Source: Whalleya microplaca (taxonomy: Eukaryota > Ascomycota > Sordariomycetes > Xylariales > Xylariaceae). Taken from it: a stretch of 64,000 nucleotides of DNA. The position numbers were made by a program, and so were the translations under genes. Positions 32,390 to 44,506 of the stretch are shown one piece after another (positions within the stretch are counted from its first letter, which is position 1; each line of letters starts with the position of its first letter). Location of the stretch: NCBI GenBank assembly GCA_022497155.1, contig MU385714.1, positions 1,178,001-1,242,000 of the forward strand, in the 5' to 3' direction. The notes beneath the pieces were generated by a model. It had not been told where the DNA came from and made no database searches. It saw nothing but the letters and a program-made list of their open reading frames with translations.

Positions 32390-33011
32390 TCATGGCAGGT
32401 TCTGTACGGGGTAGCTCTGGTCGGGCGAGACGACCTCACCGCTGGCAACCTGCGTGTCCTTGTATGCGGGATAGACAATGACTGTAGCCTCTAAGTCAAC
32501 AAGTTTCCCCTTCACTCCGCAGAAAATCTCAGGGGCTATCTTCACGACCCAAACCCAACCCCATCAGACCAGACTTTCCCCAAATAATCTGCACACATTC
32601 CATCCACAGAAAGGAGACGAGAAGCACGACAGAAAAAGGAATAAGGAAGGAAATACACATACGCTTATTATCGTAATCAATAACCGACAACGTAGTAAAC
32701 CCCTCGCCCTCGCCGAACTGCCCGCTCCACGTGCTCGTGACGGTGTAGTTGCCGCAGGCGACGGGCCCGCCGATGGCCTGGCTCGCCGGCGCCGCCTCCG
32801 TCGCGTTGACGCCGTAGCTGCACGCCGTGGCGTTGACGCCCTCCGCGCCGACGTTGATGCCGAAGATCCACAGGCAGCTCGTGTCCGTGGCCGTGCAGTT
32901 GCGCGACAGCGACTCGATCGTCCACTCCGCTTCCGCGGCCATCGAGAAGGGCGCCGCGAGCACCGCTGTGGCGGAGAAGGCGGTCGTTAGGAGGAGGGTT
33001 GTGAGCTGCAT
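32390..33011 (-). CDS. Small secreted four-cysteine protein
   Basis: Two exons, 33011-32663 and 32481-32390. The 181-bp intron (donor GTATGT, acceptor ACAG) splices in phase 1, giving DYDNKLIVYPAY across the junction and 146 residues in total. MQLTTLLLTTAFSATAVLA is the signal peptide. The mature part has four cysteines (NCTATDTSCLW, ACSYGV, VACGNY), several N-glycosylation sequons (NCT, NAT, NAT, NYT), YTVTSTWSGQFGEG and a C-terminal tail VVSPDQSYPVQNLP. This layout is that of a widespread ascomycete family of small secreted beta-rich proteins, some resembling AltA1/AA1-like folds, but I cannot assign it firmly. Strongly GC-rich (third positions C/G) compared with the surrounding DNA, indicating a well-expressed gene. 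Function unknown; a host- or wall-related role is only inference. Confidence 0.75.
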
Positions 33012-34251
33012 CTTGGGTTTGGTAATGGGGGTTTTGTAACGAGTGACTGTGTGGGAGTGTTGATTAGGTAGGCTAGGAATTAGGCTGCTTGTGCTAGATA
33101 GGAGCTGGATCTATAGGTAGAGAGCAAGAAGCGGTTTCAAGACGTCGAAGAGCCTCATCTTTATATACCTACGCACACTTGATCCCAGCGCGTATGTAGG
33201 TATCGCCCAACTGGACTTACAGTATACCACATTGGGACCATATCTATCTATGGCTTACTCCGCTCCCATCAACGGTTTGCACCGCAGTTTGCCTGCCTAC
33301 CTATCGACCTACCGAACAATCTCATGCCCATTCATTCAACCGCAGATAGATCCGCTTCGTATCGGCGAGCCTCCACGCAAGCACACGGCCCAAAGCGGCC
33401 GAGAAAGGGCCAACCTACAGCACGCTCCCAATCGAGACATAATAAGAAACCCAAAGTCAACGTTCCATTTTGGCAAACCCAGTTAACTGCAGACCACCGC
33501 GCCAGGGGCAGTATGTATGTAGATGGAGCGCGCGCGCGAGCGAGGGAGAGAGATCGAAGTATGTGTGTGTGTGATCTGATCTGATCGTATGTATGGCATG
33601 TATGCATGTACATACATGTATTGTATGCACGTGTGGTAACGGGCGTGACCAAAGTTACCGCCGGTAGGCGGCAGAAGGGCGGGATCGACAGCGCCAAGCT
33701 CGTATTCTTGACGCCCCTGCAGGATACTCCGCAATCCCGCTTCCCGGCTGCTGGTCATGCCGCCTCAACCGTTTTTTTAGCAGGCGTGAGGAAAGTTGGG
33801 GTAGGGACGAGAGCCTGACGAGTAACGAGCCAGGGAACCCGATGAATGTGTCGACCGAGCCTGGGGGCGCTGTCGGTGGATGGCACGACGGTGTAGAGCT
33901 GGCTACCTACGTAGTTACTACTCCGTAGACGCTCGTCTAATATCGCGAGGTGATATGCTTGCTATGTTGCTATGTAGCGTGTCGGTTTCTAAATTGTGGT
34001 TCGTGGGTTTGACGATCGGAGTCCGATTGAGGAAGGTTGTACGTTCTGACTTAGACATTTGCGCCGTAACAAGGGCCCAGATGGGCGTGTTTCCAGATTG
34101 GGTTGTATACAAGTCGTGTCGCGACTTATTGAGGTTGTCAATTAAATTTCGGTGTCCGAATGATACGAGAAAAACTGTCGGATGCTACTCATAATTCAAA
34201 TTGCTTTTGGCGGAGATACCTCCAGGTCTAAATGCTACCTTATGCTTGACC
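33012..34251. other. Intergenic with simple-sequence tract
   Basis: 1.24 kb between the promoter of the small secreted protein and the 3' end of threonine synthase. It contains a simple-sequence/palindromic tract at 33527-33620. A TATA-like TTTATATACC lies at about 33160-33169, a plausible promoter for the minus-strand secreted gene. No gene supported. Confidence 0.5.
33527..33620. repeat. Simple-sequence tract: GCGCGC, GAGAGA, (TG)n, TGATC repeats and a CATGTA palindrome
   Basis: In order: GCGCGCGCGAGCGAG, GGGAGAGAGA, a TATGTGTGTGTGTG run, CTGATCTGATC, then GCATGTATGCATGTACATACATGTA. The last segment is self-complementary (TGTATGCATGTACATACA core) and could extrude as a cruciform. Short slippage-prone DNA with no gene role seen. 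Confidence 0.75.
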
Positions 34252-36358
34252 CTATGCTTGAGCCTTCAATTCTTCCTCTACTTGCTTCTTGACGATCTCT
34301 CTGACCGTCTCGAAGTTGTTCTCAACGTCGGTCACCCTCTTCTCTTTCGTCTCCAGACCCACGAACTCCGGCGGACGTACTTTCTCCTCAAAGCTGAACC
34401 CGGCCTCGTTTTTCAATGCAAGCTCAACCGCACCAGCAAACTTTGCTGGGTGCGCAGTAGAAAGGGAAATATGAGGCGTCTTCGAACGCTCCATAGATCG
34501 CACTGATGCGGTAACGCCTACTGCCGTGTGCGGATCCAGGACGTATCCGATCTTGTTGAAGTAGTTTTTGATGGTATCCACGGTCTGGGCATCGCTCACT
34601 CGTTCGCTCTCAAAGTCACGTTTGGCGTTTGTGTGCACGTCCTGGTAAACTGGCCCGAAACCGCCAGTCGACTTCAGCTGCTTCAGCCAGGCTGCGACCT
34701 CCTGGCCGGCTTGTCTCCGGTTCCACTCGTCGTCCATTTTCGCAACAGCGGCGAATTCGAAAGCCAAGAACCAGAGCAGTCGCTCAAAATTGCTCGAAAC
34801 GAGGATGTCCATTGCGGGACTAAGAGTCTCTTTGACGCCATCCTCGTGCGCCTTCACACCGTCAACTTCCAACCCCCCTTCCGCTTCAGGGCCACGCGCA
34901 GGCTTCTTCTCATATTTTCCAGTCTTCCAGAATCTATCGAGGATATCATTCTCGTTTGTTGCAATGACAAATTTCTCAACAGGAAGGCCCATTCTAAATG
35001 CGAAGTAACCGGCCAGAATATCGCCTACGATTCCGGGAGTCAGCAATCACTTAAACTCGCAGGCTTGCCGAAATGGGCATTGATTGTCCCAAAAGTGGTC
35101 AAAAGGGGTAAAGAAGGAGTCACGAACCGAAATTACCAGTAGGTACGACATAACGGACCTTATCACCGAGTTCCAGGCCCGATGACTTGACGAGTGAGAA
35201 GTATGAGTAGAAGTAGTAGACGATCTGGGCAAGGATCCTCGCAAAATTTATAGAATTAACCGCGCCGAGGTTCAGGGTTGAGTTGATGTCTGGGTCAGCA
35301 AACAGGGCTTTCACAATATCCTGGCAATCATCAAACGTGCCAGTCACTGCTAAGTTGTGTACGTTGTCTGGACAGAAGCTGAAGTTAGTAAATGTCCCTT
35401 TCAGACCACTTTTGGATTTCTAAGTCCTGTCTGGGGGTCTTCAACTAAAGACTCATGCCAGAGACATAGCTCCTGGGACAGGTCTAATAGTTTAAAATAC
35501 GTACCATCCAGGACAGTAGTCATTTGCGCTTCTTGAACTATACACAATCATGAATTAGTAAACAGCCCTTTTCAGATAACATCAGGAGTTCCATATCAAA
35601 TCTTGGAAGTTTCAAATGTAGGGGTGTCTCCTTAAGGGCAGGCGTAGTTCCTATGTCATGTCGAAATAGGGGAGAAATAAATTGGGAGAAATGAATTGGG
35701 AAAACGTACTGGGGCTAACCCTGCCCTTGGGGTGAAGTATGAACACCGACACATCCTTCTTGCCACGGAGCCCATAGATGGCTGCCGAACCAGTGTCACC
35801 ACTTGTGGCTCCGACCACAGTAAGATGGTGTCGGTCGGCGCCCGACTTGCCTGCATTCTTGCGTACCAAGAAATATTCAAACAGGTTGCCTAGGAACTGC
35901 AGGGCTACATCCTTGAAGGCAAATGTAGGGCCGTGGAACAGCTCGAGTAGATATAGATTGTCATGAAGGTGTCTTAGCGGCGTTGTCTCGGGAGCGCGAA
36001 AGGTCGAGTAACTTCGGTCGATGATTCCCTTGAGATCATCGCGCGGGATCTCGGAGGGGCTTATGTACAGGGACAGGACCTCGAGAGCAAGATCGGGGTA
36101 AGACAGGTCTTTCCAGCTTTGCCAATTGCTAGCCGCGGGGATAGTTTCTGGAATGTAGAGCCCTCCATCGGATGCTAGACCTTTCAGAACAGCCTCCTCG
36201 AAAGAAAACTGAATATACTGTTAGAGAAGAGCACTTGGTTGAGTGAAGAGGGGCATTACATCGTAGTCATCTCCTCGCGTGCTCAAATAGCGTTGAGACG
36301 TATTCCGAGGTTCAGAGGAGTCATTGACTGCCGAACTGCCATTGATTCCGTTCGACAT
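34252..36358 (-). CDS. THR4: Threonine synthase
   Basis: Five exons, 36358-36260, 36208-35710, 35537-35505, 35367-35128 and 35024-34252, encode 547 residues. Every junction restores conserved sequence, for example GRVSPIQEAQM, TVLDDNVHNLAVTG and PTGNFGDILAG. The enzyme converts O-phosphohomoserine to threonine, the last step of threonine synthesis, using pyridoxal phosphate. The PLP lysine lies in GPTFAFKDVALQ (about K132); VVGATSGDTGSAAIYGL is the phosphate-binding loop, and SINFARILAQIVYYF and PTGNFGD are the further active-site strands. SQRYLSTRG is the usual fungal N-terminus. A 33-nt third exon and a nonconsensus donor GTTCGT (at 35127) are notable. Intron 1 could use an acceptor 9 nt earlier, adding YIQ. 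A housekeeping gene; cytosolic. Confidence 0.96.
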
Positions 36359-37733
36359 GATGACTGAAGAAGGCGTCGCAATCTCTGAATCACCTGGGCA
36401 GTTCCTTGATGAAGGAAACTAAAAAGTCGTGCCGAGTTCGGCTCAGATTTCCAACTGTTGGATTTTACCCCGCGCTAGTCCCGTTTAGGTCTATCGATAG
36501 TCCATGGCGGAATTATGGCGGCAGATCAGTGCATGTTCCCCACTTCTGCAGACAGCCTGACAGCGCAGCGCATCCATCAAGTCAAACCAAGTTGGCGGGG
36601 TCTTTCAAGACGTAATCCACTACAAAATAATCAAGTACATGTGTTATGAAGTTATTCACACCCGTATATGTCAACTACAACAATAACTTTCTAGTGTTTC
36701 TTAGTCGTTGGCTATCAGCCACCTTACGCCTCGTCTTCTTACTCCCCATTAAAGAATCCCAGCGGCAGCTGGTATCAGGATTCTTCGTTCTTTTTGCATA
36801 TGAATTACTTTGTATGCTATTTGAAGATAATGCTGTCCTTGTACGTGTGTTGTGTGGACGTTGGTTCTGGCAACTGCTATCTCTCGCCAGCCTTCTGGCA
36901 CTACTTAGAAACGAACGAAGAAGCAATGGTGGGTGAGGCCGCGCCGGTCATCATCCCAAGTGTTTTCAATATTGTTCTAAGTTTTCCTGGATTTTCTACA
37001 AAGTCATCTCTGCCTAGTCGCCGGGCCCACTGCTTTCGCTGCTATTCTTTGGCATGGTGACCACCGACCCCTGAACCGTCATACCCTGACGCTAGGATAT
37101 TCCGGAATACATAGTTTATGCCTTACGGTTTATTCGAGAGCCCATTAACCTTCTACAGGCCATAAGTCTATCGACATTCGTTGACCGTTCTTCCACTGCC
37201 TGTTGACCACCCGTCAATCGTCCGCCGGCTCTCCGTCGACTATAGTCAATCTTCTGGTTTAATGAACGTAGAATCCAAATCATGGCGGCTAATTACATTT
37301 CATTCGGTGAGTACTCTCTCAAATAGAGGTCTATCCAAGACACAATGCGACAGGATCTGACACCGTCACAACTGACCGTATCCCGAAGCCCATCGCCACT
37401 CGATCGCCACGGCGTGTCACCTACATTCACAAAACACCCCCGTGTCGCCCATTCTTCCAAGCATTATCTCCCTGGACTCTGAAGACCTAGCTCGAAGCAA
37501 GTTCGTTCAGGCTGTGTCAAGGTTGGTGCAGCCCTTGGTACCGGCCATGTTCAGCAATACTGGATTGTAGATCATTTATCGAGAAGTGCGCAAGGGCTTC
37601 ATCGTAGCCGACTATACCAGTGACCGTCAATGCTATTTTACTTTACGCAGTGAGTTACCTTCTAGGATCACGTAAGGTGCGCCTTCTTCTGGTCATCGAC
37701 TGGGACTCGTTATTTTTAGCAATGCAGGGTCAA
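36359..37733. other. Intergenic, threonine synthase 5' side
   Basis: 1.4 kb. A start-plus-donor-like ATG GCG..GTGAGT at 37282-37310 could be joined to a frame ending near 37495 (a 53-residue peptide), but it has no recognisable domain and I do not support it. Other frames are short. Confidence 0.45.
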
Positions 37734-38661
37734 TTATGTGTACTTATTTACATCCACCAATGTCACGGCGATGTGCTTTGGTTCCATCTCCCACTGTTCA
37801 GGATGTCTTGCTGTGCTGTCGATGGAAACGGCCTCTTTCATAATACCCTTCCGCAGTTCTGGCGGCGGCCTTGTACTCGTGACGCATGACGGATCTGTCG
37901 CCGCTTTCGGATCGTGACACTCTATGTTAAAGTGGTCAAAGCAGGCATGACAGTCTCCGGGCTTGCGCCGCTGCCAATCGGTAATATGGACTTCGAAGGT
38001 GGGCCAGGAGATGTGGATACGCTCGCACAGCTGCATGGCTCCTTGGTAACCTAGATACCGTCGCGCCCGGTTGTTGGGCTGCTGAGTGGAAGCAACGTAT
38101 ATTTCCCAATGCCCGGTTCATAGATAAGGCCGAGACATGCCGGAGGCGGTGTAGGGAGAGAATGTCGTCGCCTAGACGGTGGCGGGTGTTAAGCAGGGGC
38201 TCTTCCGGCAGCCGGCCGATGGGACTGTGATTCTTGTTGTAGACTTCCGCCGCAATCAACGGGTCCGTGGTGCGTTGTAGGTCGCGTAGGGTGATGGGCA
38301 TTAGACTTTGCTCCTCTCGTCTGCATGTGTTCTGCAGGTGCTCCCATGGCCCTAGTTTCTCCTGTTCCTCGTCTTGATCCTCGTCGTCATCGTCTAATTC
38401 ATCCTCTTCATCTAATTCGTCCTCTTCATCGTCTAAGTCGTCCTCTTCATCGTCCTCTTCATCATCTTCATCGTCCTCTTCATCATCTTCATCATCTAAT
38501 TCATCATCTTCATCGTCTAACTCATCCTCTTCATCGTCTAACTCATCCTCTTCATCGTCTAACTCATCCTCTTCATCGTCTAACTCATCCTCTTCATCGT
38601 CTTGTTCTTCTTGGTCTTTTAGACGCCAGTATGGGTAGAGCTTTTGGTTCAATTGAGACAT
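37734..38661 (-). pseudogene. Decayed fungal F-box-like gene with Asp/Glu repeat
   Basis: From the ATG at 38661 the first frame encodes a polar start, then about 70 residues of DDEEDEL-type repeats, then LRDLQRTTDPLIAAEVYNKN and an F-box-like GRLPEEPLLN...LGDDILSLHRLRHVS. Near 38125-38105 the conserved continuation (LIYEPG) is in the second frame. From about 38113 onward the third frame reads WEIYVAS, RARRYLGYQGAMQLCERIHISWPTFEVHI, DWQRRKPGDCHACFDHF and NIECHDP to a stop at 37734. These last motifs belong to a large fungal family with an F-box-like N-terminus and a CEHVHISW/WQACFDSFNVECHDP-like tail. At least one and probably two small indels therefore break the gene. Sequencing error is possible, but loss of the usual middle part also suggests decay. 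Confidence 0.6.
38385..38610. repeat. Acidic-codon tandem repeat (TCATCCTCTTCATCGTCTAAC-like units)
   Basis: A degenerate minisatellite of 12-30 nt units made of TCATC, CTCTTC and TCTAA blocks on the plus strand. On the minus strand it encodes an Asp/Glu run with periodic leucine (DDEEDEL). The most regular copies, four units of about 30 nt, lie at 38513-38605. It is slippage-prone and is probably where copy number varies between strains. Confidence 0.9.
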
Positions 38662-39825
38662 GTTGGCAACCGAGTGTTGAACGAACTGGTGGTAGAAGTG
38701 AACTAGGAGATCCTGTCACGGCAGTCCGAGTAGACGAGCAGGTTTTAATCAATATCGAAACGCTTTTTCGAAACGCTAATTTCGGCGGGGTAAACTATCA
38801 TTCTTATCGGAGTTGTCACGTTGTACCCACTGTTAGTACAGTTCGTACTAGCCAGACCTTAACAACTACAACAACCACAATACAACAATGGGTCACATAT
38901 CCTGGCAGTCGTTTAAGCTTCCTAACGTCAATGATAGATATACCTGCGTTGTGGTACATTTAACTAGTAAACATGAGTAGCTTTTATAAGGTTTTATCAA
39001 TAACGCTTATTTTGAAGCTATCACCGTAGCTGACTTTACGGCCTTAACCTTGTTACGTAATATTTTCAACTAGATTAGATCAGATAAGAGAACGCATGGG
39101 TTTGAACTTTATTGCAATTCTAAAGGACTTAGAGCTTGTCGAGGCTTGTTGTTGAAGAGGTTAGCAGCAACTGCGTGATGGTTCGGAACTTGCGTCAACT
39201 ACGAAGCCTCAAGCCTACATGCGTAGAAGGTGTTGCGCTTTGTTTAGGGAAACACCATAGTAATTCGTAACACTAGTGAATACACTCTTGTTGGTGACTT
39301 GTTAGCAAAGCAATGTAGTTATACGGAAATGAATATTATCTTCAACTTCAATACATCACAACTGGTTCCATTAAGCCTGCTATACGTACTACAGGCTCCC
39401 TCGGTTACACACTGTTGGTGGACATAGAGCGCCGTCTACGTGGTCAGCGTATTTCCACCCTAAGGTCCATCTAGCTGAATTCAACATATGTTCCATGGAC
39501 CCAGAAGCCAATAAGGGCATTTCCTTGTCAATAGATATCGTCGTTCTGTACAGTGGAGTTCCTAAATATAGGGGAAGCCAAATGTTGAAGATAAAGCTAT
39601 TCGCAAAAGTCGAGGCCCATGTAATTAGCTAACAGTCAAAACAAATACAGGGTCACCTTGATAAAAAGAAACATGAGTTGATATTGTAATTGACTGCTTA
39701 TTTGAGGGCTGCGTGAGTGAAAAAGGAAAAGGAAAAAGTCAGTTGATCATAGTCCCGTATAGACCTGTCCCGGTCAAAGCCTGCATTCCACTACGATATA
39801 TAGGAATAGCTAAAATAAAGCCTGA
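38662..39825. other. Intergenic, no gene seen
   Basis: 1.16 kb upstream of the decayed F-box gene and downstream of the MAPEG gene. A plus-strand frame runs through 38325-38963 but only mirrors the acidic repeat (His/Leu/Pro repeats) and is rejected. Confidence 0.55.
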
Positions 39826-40685
39826 TCAGGCTTTCCATCCAGCCATAACAAACATTGACATAACAAGAGCCATATGAGCCCCCCAGACCAGTGTTCTCAG
39901 AGGTGCAAACTTTCGGTTCTCCTGGCCCCAGATATAGATCCACGTGTAAAAGACACGAAGGGTTAGATATCCAATAGACACTATAATACTTAAAGTTAGT
40001 GATCGCCATGCATACATTGCTCCACGAGTAACCAATGCTACTGCATGAGCTCGCAATCTTCGAACAGGCTTAAAGGGAAGCAAATTACGCTCTAGCTGAA
40101 GATCGAAAGGGACAATGAAAAACAGGAATATGCTTACGGGAATTCATGATCTCCGTCGACAGTCCAGCAGCGTTGCCCGCTGTGACTGCGGCGGCATATA
40201 GGCCAAGCGTCTCAAACGCATTCGCTACAGCCGACTCGGCGCGTTGTAATCGATTTTTTGTCTTTGAGAGGTTATCAACATTTTATGTCGGAGTTAGGAA
40301 GCCAGATTGAGTCCATACCTTCTTGTCTAGATCAGCTTTACCAAGGGTTTCGTAGAAAGTTCTAGGGTTGTTTTTATCAAGATACTGTTTCCCTGGCCCG
40401 GTGAATCCTGAGTACACCCTCGGTAGAAGAGCCTACACAACCGTAATCAGTTGAACCCTGCCTTAAATTATATATAATTCTTAAAAAGGAAATGATGTAG
40501 AAATACTGCGAAATATGATTCATCGCCTCAAACAAATTGAAATAAAGTCACGAAGAGTGCATACTAGGAATAGTGCCCCTGGTATCTGAGCAATATGGTT
40601 AGCACAATGTTAGGTTGCTGTTATAGAACAACTAACTGACTGTCAAGTATGAAATGTTTGTTTGGAGACCGAGAATCGACGCCAT
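39826..40685 (-). CDS. MAPEG family membrane protein
   Basis: Five exons, 40685-40641, 40585-40565, 40432-40319, 40261-40138 and 39980-39826, encode 152 residues. Introns are 55, 132, 57 and 157 bp. The last has a CACTAAC branch and TATAG acceptor, and joins MNS to LSIGYLTLRVFY. Exon 2 is only 21 nt (IPGALFL) but is needed to complete the first helix after MASILGLQTNISYLT. The rest is typical of fungal MAPEG proteins (PF01124): NPRTFYETLG, AESAVANAFETLGLYAAAV, then TWIYIWGQENRKFAPLRTLVW, and a last helix MALVMSMFVMAG. MAPEG proteins are small four-helix ER/membrane proteins, some with glutathione transferase or peroxidase activity; fungal members are mostly uncharacterised. The usual ERxxxN pair is only partly recognisable. 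Confidence 0.85.
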
Positions 40686-41988
40686 TGTTGAGATATCGAG
40701 CAATGATAATTTGTATAAGCTTATAGTGAAGTTCGAGATGAAATGCGAACGATGCTTGTTATATACTACCTATCAGGTCGGTGGAACTACTTTAGCTGGC
40801 TGGCTAAGAGGCCACTACTTGGATGAGCCAAGGCTATAAAGTGTTCAACAGGGTTTCTTTCCCGGTTTAGACGGACGTTGATTGGCTGGTGAGTTCCTGA
40901 ATCTTTTGAATCCTATGTATAATGATAGATGAGGTAATCCAATCGGTCTTCAATTCTCCCCGAGCATGATTTGTCATCCCGGTTAGGTAGAGCGTGCGCC
41001 CGCATGCGTCGCCTCCCGATGAGCGTTATGGTAACTGTTCATTCACGGACACTACCTAGGTATCGGAGAGATAAGTTCCTCGGAAGTTCCTCGGAGAGAT
41101 AGTCTACGACGTAGTCCGTTGTGCAATGGATATGGAAGAATCCTCTCTTAACCGAGATTTACTTAACCTAATCATAGAGTTTCAAGTCAATTAATTTGCC
41201 TGTACCGCCTTCCTAACACCTGAACGCTGGATTGTGTTGGCAGAGGTTGTCACATCATTATCAATGGATGTCATTGGGTATCTGACCATAGATGCATCGT
41301 CCTTCTAAGGGTAAATAATAAGGAGGGAAAGATGCGTCGCGTTCTACATAATCGGCTTTACGCTCTTGTCTCTGAAGGTTTCCTTTGACGACTAACTCAA
41401 GATGTGCTCCTTTTAGGTGGGGTCGGAACGCGACAGTGGCATGTACGGGGATCCAGTTCAACATTATTCAGCCGGCCCGCCCATATGTCGAGACATGTAA
41501 GTCTTTCAACGGCATTATCCGACTTGTGGTCAAGCTATCGAAGGTTGATGGAACCTTGCCGCTCTCTATTGGCCGTGGGTGTCTGTGCATAAAAAAGATG
41601 CATACACGTATTCAGACATCGCAGCTGAATACGGTAGGTAGTGTGGACGATGTCACCAAATCCTCAAAATTGTGCTGCAACGAATCATCATGCTGGCTAT
41701 TAGTAGCGCATTGACTAGACTATGCCACATATTCGAATTGAAAGCGTTTTTAGCTCATTCAGAGCATTAGTCCGAAAAAGGAGCGTAGAGCGTGGGCGAG
41801 AGTGATCGCAGCGAAATAACTTTGGCGTGTTTCTTATTGAAAGTACGATTTAAATCGGACTTTGGGGTATCATATATTTGAATTCAGCTCATAGAAAATG
41901 AGCAACACCTTTTCTACATGTCTCTATACAGTAAATAGAAAATCGTAACCCGTGAAATACCTATCGTGGACGAATGCGTAAAGGCATC
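40686..41988. other. Intergenic, MAPEG promoter and 3' side of regulator gene
   Basis: 1.3 kb. It contains an ACCTAGGT palindrome at 41054-41061 followed by a short direct repeat (AAGTTCCTCGGA, 41072-41095). Short frames near 41261-41714 on both strands are unsupported. Confidence 0.5.
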
Positions 41989-44506
41989 TTATGCGAAATC
42001 ACCTCCACCCCAATCGCCCCATAGATCATTGAGATCTGAACCTAGCATCTCAAAATTGAATTCGGGGTTTGGCATGGCATTGAGATGGTTTGCATCAGTG
42101 GAAGGTAGAAGCCATGGCATCGAGAGTGGCATTCCCTCACGTGGAAATGGTGTAGTCCCTAGCGGAGCGGCTGAAGCCGCATCTAGCGGAAAGGGAGTAA
42201 TAGACTAGGTAGGTAGCACGTTAGCATACTCAAGCATCTTCGTTAAAAGGAAGGGTATTGTTGATGTACCTTAGGCCGGCTGATTGGTTCTTGAGTAGTC
42301 TGTGGTGTAGTCGTATGAGATTGCGACTGTTGGTTGGGATAGGGTGGAATTTGAAATGCTAGTAATTTGTAGTGTAGACTGATGAACCGTTCAGCCGCAG
42401 CAGCTTTGGCAGCCTCCGCTGGTTTAATATCTAAATGAGTCTCCAAGAGGCCGTAGGCTGCACACATAGATGAGTAGCCCCATGGATCGTTATTGCCACA
42501 CCTTAGTACGCGGTCTTCCTTTAATGCAATACAACTCTCGATCAGCCGCAAAGTTTCCTGGGCGTTCGACATTATCAAACTCGTCGATCCTGTTCGTATC
42601 TTATTAACATTATACTGGGAGAGCTCGTTAGAGAATATATACCTTTGGGTTGGTGCAACGTCACATTGCATAGATTAATGACGGAATTCATCGTATCTTC
42701 TCGAATGAAATACAAAGTTCGAATACCTTTCTGATAGAGTCGGTCATGCATCAGAACAATGTCCCGTGCTGCGCTGTAATACATGAGCTCTGCAACTTGG
42801 TACTTTGAGCTAGTTTCCCGGAGTTTCAGGTACGGTTGAAGTAGAGGTATGAGATACTGTCTGAGCTGGATATGCAGCAGCGTATGAGCTAGTATTGGTT
42901 TATGGGAAACTTCGGAGTCCTTTCCATTTTCCAAGTCCCACGATGGCAGTTGGTCGATTTCATGAGTGATCATGTCAATGTATTGAAGGACCTGTTCCCA
43001 TTCAAGGTCCATAGGAAAGCCGGTTAGTACCTTGTTGAGTTCGAGCCGAAGCAGGAGACTTCGTCGACTGAAATGTTGATACGATGAAAACGTGTATTCA
43101 TTTGGCGGCCGCGAGACCGGGAGCTCTTCAGAGTTCTCATCGAAGCCTTCATCATCGACGTTCTTGGGCGCTTCCGCATCATTGTGGATTTGGCTCACGA
43201 TAGTTGGAAGTCCTTGATCAAACGATGCCTGAATATCAAATTCAACCATAGTAGCCCACAGCCTTCGTCGCATCTCTCCTAAGTATGGAGAGATCTTCGC
43301 TGTCACACGGTCAGGGTCCTGGTGGAACCCTACGCTAACACCTTCACGAATCATTGTTCCGGCCGTGGTCCAGAATCGCTTCTTCTTGATGGTGTTAACT
43401 CTTTTGGCAAGGTAGAGGAGACATGCAATTTGATAATGAACAAGCTTGCGATGTTTCTGACTCTGCCGCTCGTACCACTCATCACATGCCTTGATCCACC
43501 TCTCAGCCGTCTGAAATGAGCTAGATTTAACGCCGACAAATTTATTGGATGTTTGTATGTCTAAACAACAAGACACAGCAATCATGCACAGCAATAAGGC
43601 AGTGAATGCAGCATTTCTCGTCTTCGGTTGGTTCCAGAAAGCTCGGTATTCTGCTTTGAATGTGGGAATATGAATGATTCGATGAATCTGTTCAAATTGG
43701 TCCAGGTAGACATCAACGAGGGAATCAGTCTCATCCTTAGGAGGGAGTAGAGACTCGAGGCTGAGGTCAGATTCCGCAAACTTCTTCTCGCGATCTTCCT
43801 TTCTCTTCTTGCGGTCTTTTTTCTGGATATTGAGAGGTTTCAGCCATTCCTCGGCCGTTTCTCTCATAAAGTGAAAGATGCCAGTGAGTTCTTGGAGGGA
43901 GGACCACGCATTATGCGGGCCGATGTATCTGGTCTTGAAATCATGACCCCGCAGGTTTCGGTATTCCGAATAGTCTGCATTTTGCGGGGTGAAGGAGGGA
44001 TTTGAAGGATTAGACTGAGTATCTCTGACTGAATCCTTTAGAGTTGAGGGTGAGGCTACGATAGTGCTGCCATCAAGTGAGACCTGTTTTGATAGGGTGC
44101 CTCTGAGCTGAGCAACCTCGAGCTCAAGTCGTCGGATTCTCTCATGATCCCGAGTCGCATCTCTGAGAACCGAAGAGTCGACATCCCGGCGTGCCACCGG
44201 AGCGGGAACAGTAGGACGACGAGCTTCAGGGGCAAAGGAAACCGGAGGAGCAGCAGGAGCGAAAGAGGTCTTCTCCGCCAATGGAATCGACGTTGAGCCA
44301 GGCCTCGACTCATAGGTGCATCTCTCGGGAGTGCCGGACTTGATGCAGCGGTCGCAGGGCAATTCCCTCGAACATGACAACTTTCTGCGACGGCATTCTA
44401 AGCACGAAAGTCGCACTCTCTGGCGCTTCCGGGCAGGACCTTGTTGGCTTTCGTCATGTTCATCGTCCCCAGCCGGATGAACACTGCCGGCTTGGATGTC
44501 GTCCAT
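41989..44506 (-). CDS. Zn2Cys6 fungal transcription factor
   Basis: Three exons, 44506-42643, 42589-42270 and 42204-41989, encode 799 residues. Introns of 53 and 65 bp use donors GTATAT and GTACAT and acceptors ACAG and CTAG. The zinc cluster is at 35-63: CLEC, then C45, CDRC and C63, preceded by basic ARKRQRVRLS. A short coiled coil (HERIRRLELEVAQLRGTL) follows for dimerisation. The middle has a fungal-specific transcription factor domain (PF04082): VDVYLDQFEQIHRIIHIPTF, then REGVSVGFHQDPD and EMRRRLWATMVEFDIQASF. The third exon supplies an acidic/aromatic end (MLGSDLNDLWGDWGGGDFA) that looks like an activation region. It should bind CGG-type half sites in the nucleus; targets are unknown. 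Divergent from a secreted phosphoesterase gene across 779 bp. Confidence 0.92.

Noticed and set aside
37282..37497. Possible two-exon 53-residue peptide (ATG at 37282, GTGAGT donor, ACAG acceptor)
   Set aside because: Splice signals are plausible, but the peptide has no recognisable domain and the region is otherwise non-coding.
38325..38963. Plus-strand frame rich in His-Pro-Leu repeats
   Set aside because: It is the complement of the Asp/Glu repeat; the minus strand carries the conserved F-box-like motifs.
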